A stretch of 64,000 bases of DNA, taken from contig NZ_LT629696.1 in the NCBI RefSeq assembly GCF_900100265.1, positions 2,976,001 to 3,040,000 of the forward strand. The letters are read 5' to 3'. Numbering within the stretch: the stretch's first letter is position 1; each line of letters opens with the position of its first letter. This document shows, in pieces, positions 51,458 to 59,491 of this stretch. This DNA is from Leifsonia sp. 466MF (GTDB lineage: Bacteria; Actinomycetota; Actinomycetes; Actinomycetales; Microbacteriaceae). The notes beneath the pieces were generated by a model. That model was not told where the DNA came from. It did not search any database and saw nothing but the letters and a program-made list of their open reading frames with translations. A program made the translations under genes and the position numbers.

Positions 51458-52570
51458 TCAGGCGACGACCAGGTCGTCGTCCTCCGACTGCTCGTGGGTG
51501 GCCGAGACCGCGAGCGCGACCACATCGCGCATCCGCCCTCGACGCTCGAACGCCGCGCGCTGACGGCCGGCTCCTCCACCGGTGGTGAGGATGCGCGCGA
51601 GGCCGCGGCGCACCAGCACCAGATCCCCGTTCGCCTCGAGTGCGGCCGCCGTGTGCGACAGCAGCGCGTCGATGGCCTCGACCGCCGGCACCTCGCGCCA
51701 GGTGACGGGATGCGGCAGCGAGCCGCGGACGCCGGTGAGCGCCGCCTGCCACTCGGCGAGGCGCAGCGCCGCCGAGGGGACGGGCGCGGGAGGAACGCCC
51801 GCCTGCCAGTCCGCCGCCGCCGTGTCGACGAGGGCGCGGACGAGTGCCGCGATGACCGCGGCGTCGCGGGCGTCGAGGCAGACGTCGGCGACCCGGACCT
51901 CGACCGTCGGCTGCTTGTGCGAGACGCGCGCGTCGAGGTACAGCATCCCCGTGTCGAGGATGACGCCGGTGTCGACCAGGAAGCGCTCGAACCGGTCGTA
52001 CGCCTCCACCGAGCCGAACACGTCGGTCGGTCCGGCGCTCTGCCACTGGTGCCATGCAGCGAAGCGGTAACTGGCGTGCCCGGTGTCCGCTCCGCCGAAG
52101 AACGGCGAGTTCGCACTCAGGGCGAGCAGGGTCGGAAGCCAGGTGCGGATGCGGTCGAGCACCGCGACGCCCTCCTCACGCGACTCGATGCCCACGTGCA
52201 CGTGGAAGCCGCAGACGAGGGTGCCCCGAGCCGTGAGCCCGTAGCGCTCGATCATCTTCGCGTAGCGGGGGTCGTCGGTCACGTGCGGGCGGAGCCGCAT
52301 CGGCGACATCCCGACGGCGATGGCCCGGGCGCCGTGACGTTGAGCGAGTCCGTCGGCGAGCTCGCGGCCGCCGATGATGTCGAGCAGCAGCTCGCTGGTC
52401 TGCAGCTGCGGACGCGTCTGCGTCTCGATCATCTCCTGCTGGAACTCCGCGCTCACCGACGGCCCGTCGACGACCGGCGGAGCGTCCGCAAGGACGGACG
52501 GAGCCACCGGCGTGGCCATCCCGCGCGCGTCTACCAGGAGGAGTTCCTCCTCCACCCCGAAAGTCCTCAC
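51458..52570 (-). CDS. YbdK-type carboxylate-amine ligase (glutamate-cysteine ligase family 2)
   Basis: A 370-residue ATP-grasp-like ligase of the GCS2 family. The N-terminus RTFGVEEELLLVDA has the conserved Glu-rich ATP/Mg site, GTLVCGFHVHVGI the second metal/ATP site, and SHKQPTVEVRVADVC the C-terminal Arg/Glu segment. Members have weak glutamate-cysteine ligase activity in E. coli; the true role in actinobacteria is uncertain. GTG 52570 lies six nt after GATAGT, possibly a leaderless start. Confidence 0.87.
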   Translation of the reverse strand: MRTFGVEEELLLVDARGMATPVAPSVLADAPPVVDGPSVSAEFQQEMIETQTRPQLQTSELLLDIIGGRELADGLAQRHGARAIAVGMSPMRLRPHVTDDPRYAKMIERYGLTARGTLVCGFHVHVGIESREEGVAVLDRIRTWLPTLLALSANSPFFGGADTGHASYRFAAWHQWQSAGPTDVFGSVEAYDRFERFLVDTGVILDTGMLYLDARVSHKQPTVEVRVADVCLDARDAAVIAALVRALVDTAAADWQAGVPPAPVPSAALRLAEWQAALTGVRGSLPHPVTWREVPAVEAIDALLSHTAAALEANGDLVLVRRGLARILTTGGGAGRQRAAFERRGRMRDVVALAVSATHEQSEDDDLVVA

Positions 52571-52727
52571 GAGACCACTATCGGCGAGGGCGGGCAGCCG
52601 GACAATACCCGATCAGCCGTGAATGTGCCGTGCGTCGGTTTGTGTCGGCGGCCGGGCCATCTCTCGCGGCTGCCGCACATCCGTTGCGGTGTATTTGCTC
52701 TAATCGGCGAATCGTGGCGTGCATGGA

Positions 52728-52756
52728 TTGCGGGGATGCCGACGTTGCCCTATAAC
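52728..52756 (+). promoter_or_regulatory. Consensus-like promoter upstream of 52812
   Basis: TTGCGG (52728-52733) and TATAAC (52751-52756) are exactly 17 nt apart. The remainder of the 241-bp gap 52571-52811 shows no other clear feature. Confidence 0.6.
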
Positions 52757-52811
52757 TGACCCTGCGGCGCAAGGAATCGCCGGCGCAGTGATGCGAGATC
52801 GAGGAGCCTCC

Positions 52812-53093
52812 ATGTGGGACACGGCGACGCGGATCCCCTTCGATCCGGCCCTGCTGACCGAGCGCAGCGACGCCGCCGCACGGATGCGGCTGATGGCCCT
52901 CCTGCTCGAACGTCCGGGCATCAGCATGGACGAGCTGCACGGGATGCACCTGCCGGGCCTGTTCGCCGACCTGCGGTCCTTCCACCGGGCCGGCCTCATC
53001 CGCACGTCGACGACGCCCCCGCGGTTCTTCGAACGGGAGACCCGCGTGTACCCGGTGTGCGACGGCACCGGCGACGGGACCGCCCCCGCCTGA
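52812..53093 (+). CDS. Small protein with winged-helix-like segment, unknown
   Basis: A 93-residue protein. The stretch ARMRLMALLLERPGISMDE and LFADLRSFHRAGLIRTS resembles a helix-turn-helix followed by a wing, as in small ArsR/PadR-like regulators, but the match is weak. The start is ATG 52812 with GAGGAG five nt upstream and a good promoter 56 bp upstream. Function unknown. Confidence 0.6.
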   Translation: MWDTATRIPFDPALLTERSDAAARMRLMALLLERPGISMDELHGMHLPGLFADLRSFHRAGLIRTSTTPPRFFERETRVYPVCDGTGDGTAPA

Positions 53094-53104
53094 GGCCGCC
53101 CCTC

Positions 53105-53110
53105 TAGACT
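53105..53110 (+). promoter_or_regulatory. -10 box of a leaderless transcript
   Basis: TAGACT is followed by six nt and ATG 53117. Confidence 0.55.
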
Positions 53111-53116
53111 CCGGGC

Positions 53117-53947
53117 ATGCCCCGGACCCCTGACGTGACCGCTTCCACCGACTCCGAACCGGCCGCCTCCTGGCAGCGCGCGCTCGACGGCGATGCGGAT
53201 GCGCTGGAGCGCCACCTCGCGGAGGGCAGCCGCCTACCCGGACCGCGTGCCAACCTCGAGCTCGCCCACCGCGTCGCGGACCTGGCGCACGCGACGCCGC
53301 CCGAGCGCCGGGCGGACGCCCTCCGCGTGCTCCGCCGGTGGCTGAGCGACGACCCCGGCGCCGCCCCCGACCTTCCCGAGGCGCATCGCGAATACCTCGC
53401 CGCGGTGGCCGCGCTCTCGGCCGGCGCGATCCTCGCCACCGGCCCGGATCCGGATGCGCTGGCGCTCCTCGACGCCGCGACCGCCGATCCCCGCTGGCGC
53501 GTGCGCGAACTCGCCGCCACGGGACTGCAACGGGTGCTCGCCGCCGACTGGGATCGCGGCATCGCGCACGCGCACGCCTGGCTGCCGGCCGGCCCGCTTC
53601 CCGTGCGAGCGGCCGTCGCCGCGGTCGCCGAGCCGTCCCTCCTGCGGGATCCCCGCCACGCCGCGGAAGCCGCCTCCATCATCGAGCGTGCGGTCGACGC
53701 GCTGCTCGCCGTTCCGCCCTCCGGGCGCCGCGACCCGGACGTTCGGGTGCTCCGGAAGGCCCTCGGCTATGCGGTCAGCGTGGTCGCGGCGGCCGACCCC
53801 GATGCCGGGGTGGCCCTCCTGGAACGCCTCGCCACCTCCACGGACGGCGACGCCCGCTGGATCGCCCGCGAGAACCTCACGAAAGCGCGGCTGGCGCCCC
53901 TGTCCGATCGGCTGGCGGTCGCACGCGGGGCCCTCAGCCGACCGTGA
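53117..53947 (+). CDS. HEAT-repeat-like helical protein, unknown
   Basis: A 276-residue Ala/Arg/Leu-rich all-helical protein. Repeated blocks such as DPRWRVRELAATGLQRVLAAD and DARWIARENLTKA have the look of HEAT/ARM repeats. No catalytic motif is seen. TAGACT six nt before ATG 53117 marks a leaderless start. Its last 14 bp overlap the convergent VOC gene. Proteins of this type often act as scaffolds, but no partner is evident. Confidence 0.65.
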   Translation: MPRTPDVTASTDSEPAASWQRALDGDADALERHLAEGSRLPGPRANLELAHRVADLAHATPPERRADALRVLRRWLSDDPGAAPDLPEAHREYLAAVAALSAGAILATGPDPDALALLDAATADPRWRVRELAATGLQRVLAADWDRGIAHAHAWLPAGPLPVRAAVAAVAEPSLLRDPRHAAEAASIIERAVDALLAVPPSGRRDPDVRVLRKALGYAVSVVAAADPDAGVALLERLATSTDGDARWIARENLTKARLAPLSDRLAVARGALSRP

Positions 53948-54353
53948 GCGTGCCGTCCTCCGCCAGCGTCCATCCCGGGTTGTACGCGACCTCCCAGACG
54001 TGGCCGTCCGGATCGGCGAAGTACCCCGAGTACCCGCCCCAGAACACACGCTCGGCGGGTTTCAGGATGCGGGCACCGGCGGCCTCGGCCTGCGCGAAGA
54101 CGCGGTCGACGTCCTCCTCCGACCGCTGGTTGCACGCGAGCGTGATGCCGCTGAACGACCCGTCGACCGGATGTCGGGCGTCCTCGGCCAGCTCCTCCCG
54201 CCCGAACAGCGCGAACGCCATGCCGGGCAGCTGGTAGAAGACGACGCCCTCCGGCGCGTCGGCCGGCCTCCAGCCGAGTCCGTCCTCGTAGAAGGCGCGG
54301 CTCCTCGCCAGGTCGGCCACTCCGAGCGTCACGAGACTGATGCGTTGATCCAT
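53934..54353 (-). CDS. VOC-superfamily protein (glyoxalase/bleomycin-resistance fold)
   Basis: A 139-residue single-module VOC protein: ISLVTLGVADLARSRAFYEDGLGW at the start and YSGYFADPDGHVWEVAYNPGW at the end, with a Glu metal ligand in the last motif. Family members are lyases, dioxygenases or binding proteins for resistance; the reaction here is unknown. TAGCCT lies seven nt before ATG 54353. It converges on and overlaps the helical-repeat gene by 14 bp. Confidence 0.82.
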   Translation of the reverse strand: MDQRISLVTLGVADLARSRAFYEDGLGWRPADAPEGVVFYQLPGMAFALFGREELAEDARHPVDGSFSGITLACNQRSEEDVDRVFAQAEAAGARILKPAERVFWGGYSGYFADPDGHVWEVAYNPGWTLAEDGTLTVG

Positions 54354-54360
54354 GCGCCCG

Positions 54361-54366
54361 AGGCTA
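54361..54366 (-). promoter_or_regulatory. -10 box of a leaderless VOC transcript
   Basis: TAGCCT on the minus strand, then seven nt, then ATG 54353. Confidence 0.5.
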
Positions 54367-54423
54367 GCCCCGGCCACCGACTCCCCTGGTGATCGATCGA
54401 ACGCCGCTTGCGACCAAGGGTCG

Positions 54424-55569
54424 CTAGCGACCGAGCGCCTGCTCCACATCCGCGAGCAGGTCGTCCACATCCTCGATGCCCACAGACAGGCGCACGATGT
54501 TGTCCGGCACCTCGAGTGCGGTCCCACGAACCGAGGCGTGCGTCATCTCGGTCGGGTAGCCGATCAGCGACTCCACACCGCCGAGCGACTCCGCGAGCTG
54601 GAACACCTGCGTCGACTCCGCGAACCGCCGGGCGGCCGCCGCACCGCCGGAGAGCGCGACGGACAGCATGCCGCCGAATCCGCTCATCTGGCGCGCCGCG
54701 AGCTCATGGCCGGGATGCGCCGGCAGGCCCGGGTAGTAGACGGTCTCGATGCCCGCGTGGCCGACCAGCGCCTCCGCGATCGCCTGCGCGTTCGCACTGT
54801 GCTGGCGGACGCGCACCTGCAGCGTCTTGATGCCGCGCGTGGTGAGCCACGCATCCATCGGCGACGACACGGCACCTGCGGCGAACTGGATGAACTGCGC
54901 CTTCTCGGCGAGCTCCTCGTCGGCGAAGATCAGCGCGCCGCCGATGACGTCCGAGTGTCCGCCCAGGTACTTCGTGGTCGAGTGGACGACGACATCGGCG
55001 CCGAACGACAGCGGCTGCTGCAGGGCAGGTGACGCGAACGTGTTGTCGACGACGACGATCGCGCCGACGGCGTGGCCGAGCTCCACCAGCGCCGCGATGT
55101 CGCTGATCTTCATCAGCGGATTGCTCGGCGTCTCGATCCACAGCATGCGGGTGCCGTCGCTCCCGAGCGCGGTGCGCACGGCGTCCAGGTCGGCCAGGTC
55201 GACGGTCGTGTTGCGGATCCCCCACTCGCTGTGGATGCGGTCGATCAGCCGGTGGGTGCCGCCGTACGCGTCGTTGCCGAGCACGATGTGGTCGCCCGGG
55301 CGGAGCGCCGCGCGCAGCAGGGCGTCCTCCGCCGCCAGTCCCGACGCGAACGACAGGGCGCGCACGCCGCCCTCCAGCGAGGCGAGCAGCGTCTCGAGGG
55401 ACGTGCGCGTCGGGTTGCCGGCGCGACCGTACTCGTAGCCGTTGCGCAGCCCGCCGATGCCGTCCTGCACGAACGTCGAGGTCTGGTAGATGGGCGGGAT
55501 GATCGCGCCGGTCGTCGGGTCGAACTCCTGACCCTCGTGGATGGCGCGCGTGGCGAAGCCGTGTGTCAT
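54424..55569 (-). CDS. metB: Cystathionine gamma-synthase / gamma-lyase (PLP)
   Basis: A 381-residue Cys/Met-metabolism PLP enzyme. Cofactor-binding features: SFASGLAAEDALL (phosphate), VVVDNTFASPALQQPL (Asp to pyridine N) and the Schiff-base Lys in VHSTTKYLGGHSDVIGG (about residue 199). YEYGRAGNPTRTSLE is the family substrate/phosphate loop. It lies 35 bp after the cystathionine beta-synthase gene, so the pair links homocysteine and cysteine. Synthase and lyase cannot be told apart safely from motifs alone. Confidence 0.9.
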   Translation of the reverse strand: MTHGFATRAIHEGQEFDPTTGAIIPPIYQTSTFVQDGIGGLRNGYEYGRAGNPTRTSLETLLASLEGGVRALSFASGLAAEDALLRAALRPGDHIVLGNDAYGGTHRLIDRIHSEWGIRNTTVDLADLDAVRTALGSDGTRMLWIETPSNPLMKISDIAALVELGHAVGAIVVVDNTFASPALQQPLSFGADVVVHSTTKYLGGHSDVIGGALIFADEELAEKAQFIQFAAGAVSSPMDAWLTTRGIKTLQVRVRQHSANAQAIAEALVGHAGIETVYYPGLPAHPGHELAARQMSGFGGMLSVALSGGAAAARRFAESTQVFQLAESLGGVESLIGYPTEMTHASVRGTALEVPDNIVRLSVGIEDVDDLLADVEQALGR

Positions 55570-55604
55570 TGTCTCTGTTCCTGTGTGGGTCGGCCCGGTG
55601 CGGG

Positions 55605-56969
55605 TCAGTCGCTGAAGTAGTTGAGGAGGTCCTGGCGGGTGAGCACCGCGACGGGCTTGCCGCCGTCGGTCACCAGAAGAGCGTTTGTCGTGGCGAGCGC
55701 GGCGCGGGCGGCCGTGACCGGCTCGTTGACGCCGATGAGCTCGAGCGGCTCCCCGAGGTGGGTGCCGACGGAGTCGCTCATCTCGGCGTGCCCGCTGAAG
55801 ACCGCGTCCACCAGCGACCGCTCGTCGAGCGCGCCGGCGACCTCGCCCATGACGACGGGCGGCTCGGCGGTGAGGACCACGAGCTGCGAGACGCCGTAGG
55901 TGTTCATCGTCTGGATGGCGTCGCGCACCGTCTCGGACGGGTGCGTGTGCACCAGGTCCGGCAGGGCGCCGCTCTTCGTCTTGATGATGTCGTGCACCGT
56001 GGACTCGTCGGGCACCTCGCTGAAACCGTAGGACTGCATCCACCGGTCGTTGAAGATCTTGGCGAGGTAGCCGCGGCCGCCGTCGGGCAGGATGACCACG
56101 ACCACGTCGTCCGGGCCGAGGTCCTTCGCCGCCTGCAACGCCGCCGCGACGGCCATGCCGCTCGACCCGCCGACGAGGATGCCCTCCTCGCGGGCGAGCC
56201 GCCGGGTCATCCGGAACGCCTCGGCGTCGCTGATCGCGATCACCTCGTCGACGACGCTGGGGTCGTAGGCGCCGGGCCAGAAGTCCTCGCCGACGCCCTC
56301 GACGAGGTAGGGCCGACCGGTGCCGCCGGAGTAGACGGACCCTTCCGGGTCGGCGCCGACGATGCGGACGCGACCCTCGGAGACCTCCTTGAGGTACCGC
56401 CCGGTGCCGCTGATCGTGCCACCGGTGCCCACACCGGCGACGAGGTGCGTGATACGGCCGTCGGTGTCGCGCCAGATCTCGGGACCGGTGGTCTCATAGT
56501 GGCTGCGCGGACCGTTCGGGTTGAAGTACTGGTTGGGCTTGAACGCACCGGGGATCTCGGCCGTCAGGCGGTCGGAGACCGAGTAATAGGAGTCGGGATG
56601 GTCCGGCGGCACGGATGTCGGCGTCACCACCACCTCCGCTCCGTAGGCGGTGAGGACGTTGATCTTGTCCTCGCCCACCTTGTCGGGGAGGACGAACACG
56701 CACCGGTAGCCGCGCTGCTGCGCGACCAGGGCGAGCCCGACTCCGGTGTTGCCGCTCGTCGGTTCCACGATGGTGCCGCCGGGCTTCAACAGCCCGTCGC
56801 GCTCCGCAGCGTCGATGATGCGGGAGGCGATGCGGTCCTTCGACGAACCTCCGGGGTTCAGGTACTCGAGTTTGACGAGCACCGTCGCCGCGATCCCCTC
56901 GGTCAGCCTGTTGAGCTTCACGAGCGGGGTGTCGCCGACCAAGTCGATGATGGTCTCTGCGTACTTCAC
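55605..56969 (-). CDS. cbs: Cystathionine beta-synthase with CBS domain pair
   Basis: A 454-residue PLP enzyme condensing serine and homocysteine. PLP Lys is in PGGSSKDRIA (about residue 42), the phosphate loop is GVGTGGTISGTG, and SGNTGVGLAL is the substrate Asn loop. After residue 330 come two CBS domains (about 335-390 and 395-454), which usually regulate the enzyme. GTG 56969 is chosen over GTG 56978 because the protein then starts VKYAETIIDLVGDTPL as in relatives and because TAAGGT lies seven nt upstream. Transcribed with metB. Confidence 0.9.
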   Translation of the reverse strand: MKYAETIIDLVGDTPLVKLNRLTEGIAATVLVKLEYLNPGGSSKDRIASRIIDAAERDGLLKPGGTIVEPTSGNTGVGLALVAQQRGYRCVFVLPDKVGEDKINVLTAYGAEVVVTPTSVPPDHPDSYYSVSDRLTAEIPGAFKPNQYFNPNGPRSHYETTGPEIWRDTDGRITHLVAGVGTGGTISGTGRYLKEVSEGRVRIVGADPEGSVYSGGTGRPYLVEGVGEDFWPGAYDPSVVDEVIAISDAEAFRMTRRLAREEGILVGGSSGMAVAAALQAAKDLGPDDVVVVILPDGGRGYLAKIFNDRWMQSYGFSEVPDESTVHDIIKTKSGALPDLVHTHPSETVRDAIQTMNTYGVSQLVVLTAEPPVVMGEVAGALDERSLVDAVFSGHAEMSDSVGTHLGEPLELIGVNEPVTAARAALATTNALLVTDGGKPVAVLTRQDLLNYFSD

Positions 56970-56976
56970 CCGACCC

Positions 56977-56982
56977 ACCTTA
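56977..56982 (-). promoter_or_regulatory. -10 box of a leaderless cbs-metB transcript
   Basis: TAAGGT on the minus strand, seven nt before GTG 56969. Confidence 0.45.
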
Positions 56983-57021
56983 ACAGCGCGGATGCACCGC
57001 TGGCAGAGTGTGACGCCCGCC

Positions 57022-57027
57022 TAGAAT
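57022..57027 (+). promoter_or_regulatory. -10 box of a leaderless mntR transcript
   Basis: TAGAAT is followed by six nt and ATG 57034. Confidence 0.6.
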
Positions 57028-57033
57028 CGGCTC

Positions 57034-57705
57034 ATGCCCGTGTCCGACCTGTCGTCCGTCGCACAGGACTACCTGAAGATCATCTGGTCGGCGACCGAAT
57101 GGTCGGACGACCCGGTGACGGTCAAGCAGCTCTCCGAGCGGATGGGCGTGCGCGCAGCGACCGTGTCGGACGGCATCCGGCGGCTCGCCGAACAGGGGCT
57201 TGTCGCCCACGAGCGGTACGGCGGAGTCGAGCTGACGGACGCCGGACGCCGGCACGCGGTCGCCATGGTGCGGAGGCACCGGCTGATCGAGACGTTCCTC
57301 GTGGAGGAGCTCGGCTACGGCTGGGACGAGGTGCACGACGAGGCCGAGGTGCTGGAGCACGCCGTCTCGGACGACCTGGTCGAGCGCCTGGATCGGCGCC
57401 TCGGCTTCCCGGCCCGCGATCCGCACGGAGACCCGATCCCGACCGCGGACGGCACACCGCGCCGCCCGGACGCCGTCCCCCTGCTGGACGCGGAGACCGG
57501 AACGCCCCTGAGCGTCGCGCGCATCTCGGACGCCGACCCGGCGGTGCTCCGCTACCTCGGAGAGCGCGGCATCGGACTCGACACCGTGCTCAGGGTGGAG
57601 GAGCACCGCGCGTTCGCGGGCGATGTCACGGTGACGGTCGACGAGCAGCACATCGTGCTCGGGGCGACGGCGGCTGCGGCCGTCTGGGTGGCCGCGCGGG
57701 GCTGA
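57034..57705 (+). CDS. mntR: DtxR/MntR-family metal-dependent repressor
   Basis: A 223-residue repressor. N-terminal winged helix: AQDYLKIIWSATEW and MGVRAATVSDGIRRLAEQGL (recognition helix). The dimerisation/metal domain carries RHRLIETFLVEELGYGWDEVHDEAEVLEHAVS, with the typical Glu and His ligands, and a C-terminal SH3-like domain follows. Its convergent neighbour is an NRAMP manganese transporter with a palindromic box upstream, so manganese sensing is likelier than iron. TAGAAT six nt upstream indicates a leaderless start. Confidence 0.86.
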   Translation: MPVSDLSSVAQDYLKIIWSATEWSDDPVTVKQLSERMGVRAATVSDGIRRLAEQGLVAHERYGGVELTDAGRRHAVAMVRRHRLIETFLVEELGYGWDEVHDEAEVLEHAVSDDLVERLDRRLGFPARDPHGDPIPTADGTPRRPDAVPLLDAETGTPLSVARISDADPAVLRYLGERGIGLDTVLRVEEHRAFAGDVTVTVDEQHIVLGATAAAAVWVAARG

Positions 57706-57721
57706 GCGGCGGACCCGCCGC

Positions 57722-58966
57722 CTACGCTCCCGCGATGGTCAGGCCGACCAGGGCGAGGTTCAGGAGCACGACGAGGCCCGCGACGACGCCGCCCAGGATG
57801 CGCACCCACAGCCGGTCGGCCGATGCGCCCATCACGGCCCGCGAGCCGGTGAGCCGCAGCAACGGGATCATGGCGAACGGGATGCCGAGGCTGAGGAACA
57901 CCTGCGACAGCACCAGAGCCCAGGTGGGGTCGACGCCGGCGGCGAGGATGATCACGGCCGGGATCAGCGTCACGATCCGGCGGACGAGGAGCGGCACGCG
58001 CAGCTTCAGCAGTCCGCCCATGATCGTCGCGCCCGCATAGCTGCCGACGGAGGTGGAGGCCAGGCCGGAGGCGAGCAGGCCGATCGCGAAGACGACCCCG
58101 ATCGCCGGGCCGAGGGCGGAGGAGATCGCGTGGTAGGCGCCCTCGATGGTGTCCGTCCCGTCGACGCCGCGCAGGGCGGACGCCGCGACGAGCAGCATGG
58201 CGATGTTGACGGCGCCGGCGAGCACGAGCGCGAGCACCACATCCACACGGGTGGCGTGCAGCAGCCGGCGGATGCGGCCGGGGTCTGCGGTGGTCCCGTG
58301 CCGGTCGCGGGCCAGGGCCGAGTGCAGGTAGATGGCATGCGGCATGACCGTCGCGCCCAGCATGCTGGCCGCGAGCAGCACGGTCTGGGCGCCGTCGAAT
58401 CGCGGCACCAGCCCGCCGACCGCCTGGCCCCAGTCGACCGGGCTGACGAACAGCCCGGCGAGGAACCCGACCGCGATCACGGCGAGCAGCCCCAGGATGA
58501 CGGCCTCGAACGGGCGCTGGCCGCGGCGCGACTGGATGGCGAGGATGCCGATGGCGACGATGCCCACGATCAGCCCGCCGATGGGCAGCGGCAGCCCGAA
58601 CAGCAGGTTCAGCGCGATGGCGCCGCCGATCACCTCGGCGATGTCGGTGGCCGCTGCGACCAGTTCGGCCTGCACCCAGTAGGCCCGGCGAGCGCCGGTT
58701 CCGAGCCGCTCCCCGAGGAGTTCGGGGAGGCTGCGACCGGTGACGATGCCGAGCTTGGCCGACTGGTACTGCACGAAGACCGCGATCGCGTTGGCGGCGA
58801 CCAGCACCCAGACGAGCAGGTATCCGTACCGCGCGCCGGCCGTCAGGTTGGCGGCGACGTTGCCCGGATCGACGTACGCGATGGCCGCGACGAACGCTGG
58901 TCCGAGCAGCAGCAGGAGCCGCGCGGGCGCGGCCCGCGGCACCCGCTCCTCGACCTCGACGCTCAT
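57722..58966 (-). CDS. mntH: NRAMP divalent metal (Mn2+) transporter
   Basis: A 414-residue proton-coupled metal importer with about 11 helices. The metal-binding motifs are AYVDPGNVAANL in helix 1 and ATVMPHAIYLHSA in helix 6, both intact. ATG 58966 has GAGG six nt upstream. The AGTTAG/CTAACT palindrome at 58989-59006 lies in its promoter region and is a candidate MntR operator; the mntR gene converges on it with 16 bp between stop codons. Confidence 0.92.
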   Translation of the reverse strand: MSVEVEERVPRAAPARLLLLLGPAFVAAIAYVDPGNVAANLTAGARYGYLLVWVLVAANAIAVFVQYQSAKLGIVTGRSLPELLGERLGTGARRAYWVQAELVAAATDIAEVIGGAIALNLLFGLPLPIGGLIVGIVAIGILAIQSRRGQRPFEAVILGLLAVIAVGFLAGLFVSPVDWGQAVGGLVPRFDGAQTVLLAASMLGATVMPHAIYLHSALARDRHGTTADPGRIRRLLHATRVDVVLALVLAGAVNIAMLLVAASALRGVDGTDTIEGAYHAISSALGPAIGVVFAIGLLASGLASTSVGSYAGATIMGGLLKLRVPLLVRRIVTLIPAVIILAAGVDPTWALVLSQVFLSLGIPFAMIPLLRLTGSRAVMGASADRLWVRILGGVVAGLVVLLNLALVGLTIAGA

Positions 58967-58988
58967 CCGCAACCTCGCCTACCTCAAA

Positions 58989-59006
58989 AGTTAGCCCAGT
59001 CTAACT
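58989..59006. promoter_or_regulatory. Candidate MntR/DtxR-type operator upstream of mntH
   Basis: AGTTAG-CCCAGT-CTAACT is a perfect 6-bp inverted repeat with a 6-bp spacer, 23 bp upstream of the mntH ATG. The TTAG/CTAA arms resemble DtxR-family boxes. Confidence 0.65.
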
Positions 59007-59014
59007 CTCTCCCT

Positions 59015-59094
59015 CCCCCCACCGTCGAGTCCGCATATTTTGCACGCCGAACGCCCCCGGAGCGTGCAAAGTTTGCGGACTCGACGGTGGGGGG
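59015..59094. terminator. 33-bp near-perfect hairpin downstream of the SnoaL-like gene
   Basis: Arms 59015-59047 and 59062-59094 pair over 33 bp with only two mismatches and a 14-nt loop. The outer stem is CCCCCCACCGTCGAGTCCGC against its complement. It starts 15 bp past the stop of the gene at 59110 (minus strand) and abuts the mntH promoter. Terminator function is likely; its length and symmetry are greater than needed for that. Confidence 0.65.
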
Positions 59095-59109
59095 CAGGGG
59101 GCGGAGGCG

Positions 59110-59460
59110 TCAGGCGAGGAGGGTGCGGAGCACGGCGATGCGGCCGTCGCGCACCTCGATGACGTCGATGCCGCGGGCGACGGGCGCGCCCTCGGGGCCG
59201 AACGTCCAGGCGAGGGCTCCGGTGTCGCGCCCGAGGTAGACGGGGCCGGCGTCCGCGAACGCGAATGCGGCCGGCGCGTCGTCGATGAGGCCGGCGGCCT
59301 TCGCCTCGAGCGCATCCCATCCGGTCACCTCGCCCTCGGGATCGGCGAAGACGACGTCCTCGGTGTAGGTGCGCTCGATGGCGGCGCGGCGCGAGCCCGC
59401 GTCGCGGTTGCCGAAGACCTCGAGAAGGTTGGCGGACAGCAGTTCGGTGATCGTCGGCAC
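59110..59460 (-). CDS. SnoaL-like / NTF2-fold protein
   Basis: A 116-residue single-domain protein with the SnoaL-like cone fold pattern: N-terminal helix, RTYTEDVVFADPEGEVTGWDAL and the C-terminal strand RGIDVIEVRDGRIAVLRTLLA. Such proteins are often small isomerases or of unknown function. The start is GTG 59460. It lies 31 bp downstream of the ABC exporter gene in the same direction. Confidence 0.8.
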   Translation of the reverse strand: MPTITELLSANLLEVFGNRDAGSRRAAIERTYTEDVVFADPEGEVTGWDALEAKAAGLIDDAPAAFAFADAGPVYLGRDTGALAWTFGPEGAPVARGIDVIEVRDGRIAVLRTLLA

Positions 59461-59491
59461 AGGAAGCCCTTTCGTCGGATGGATGAGGACG

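Noticed and set aside
56970..57033. SAM or other riboswitch before cystathionine beta-synthase
   Set aside because: The gap between the divergent genes is 64 bp and both genes appear leaderless, so there is no room for an aptamer.
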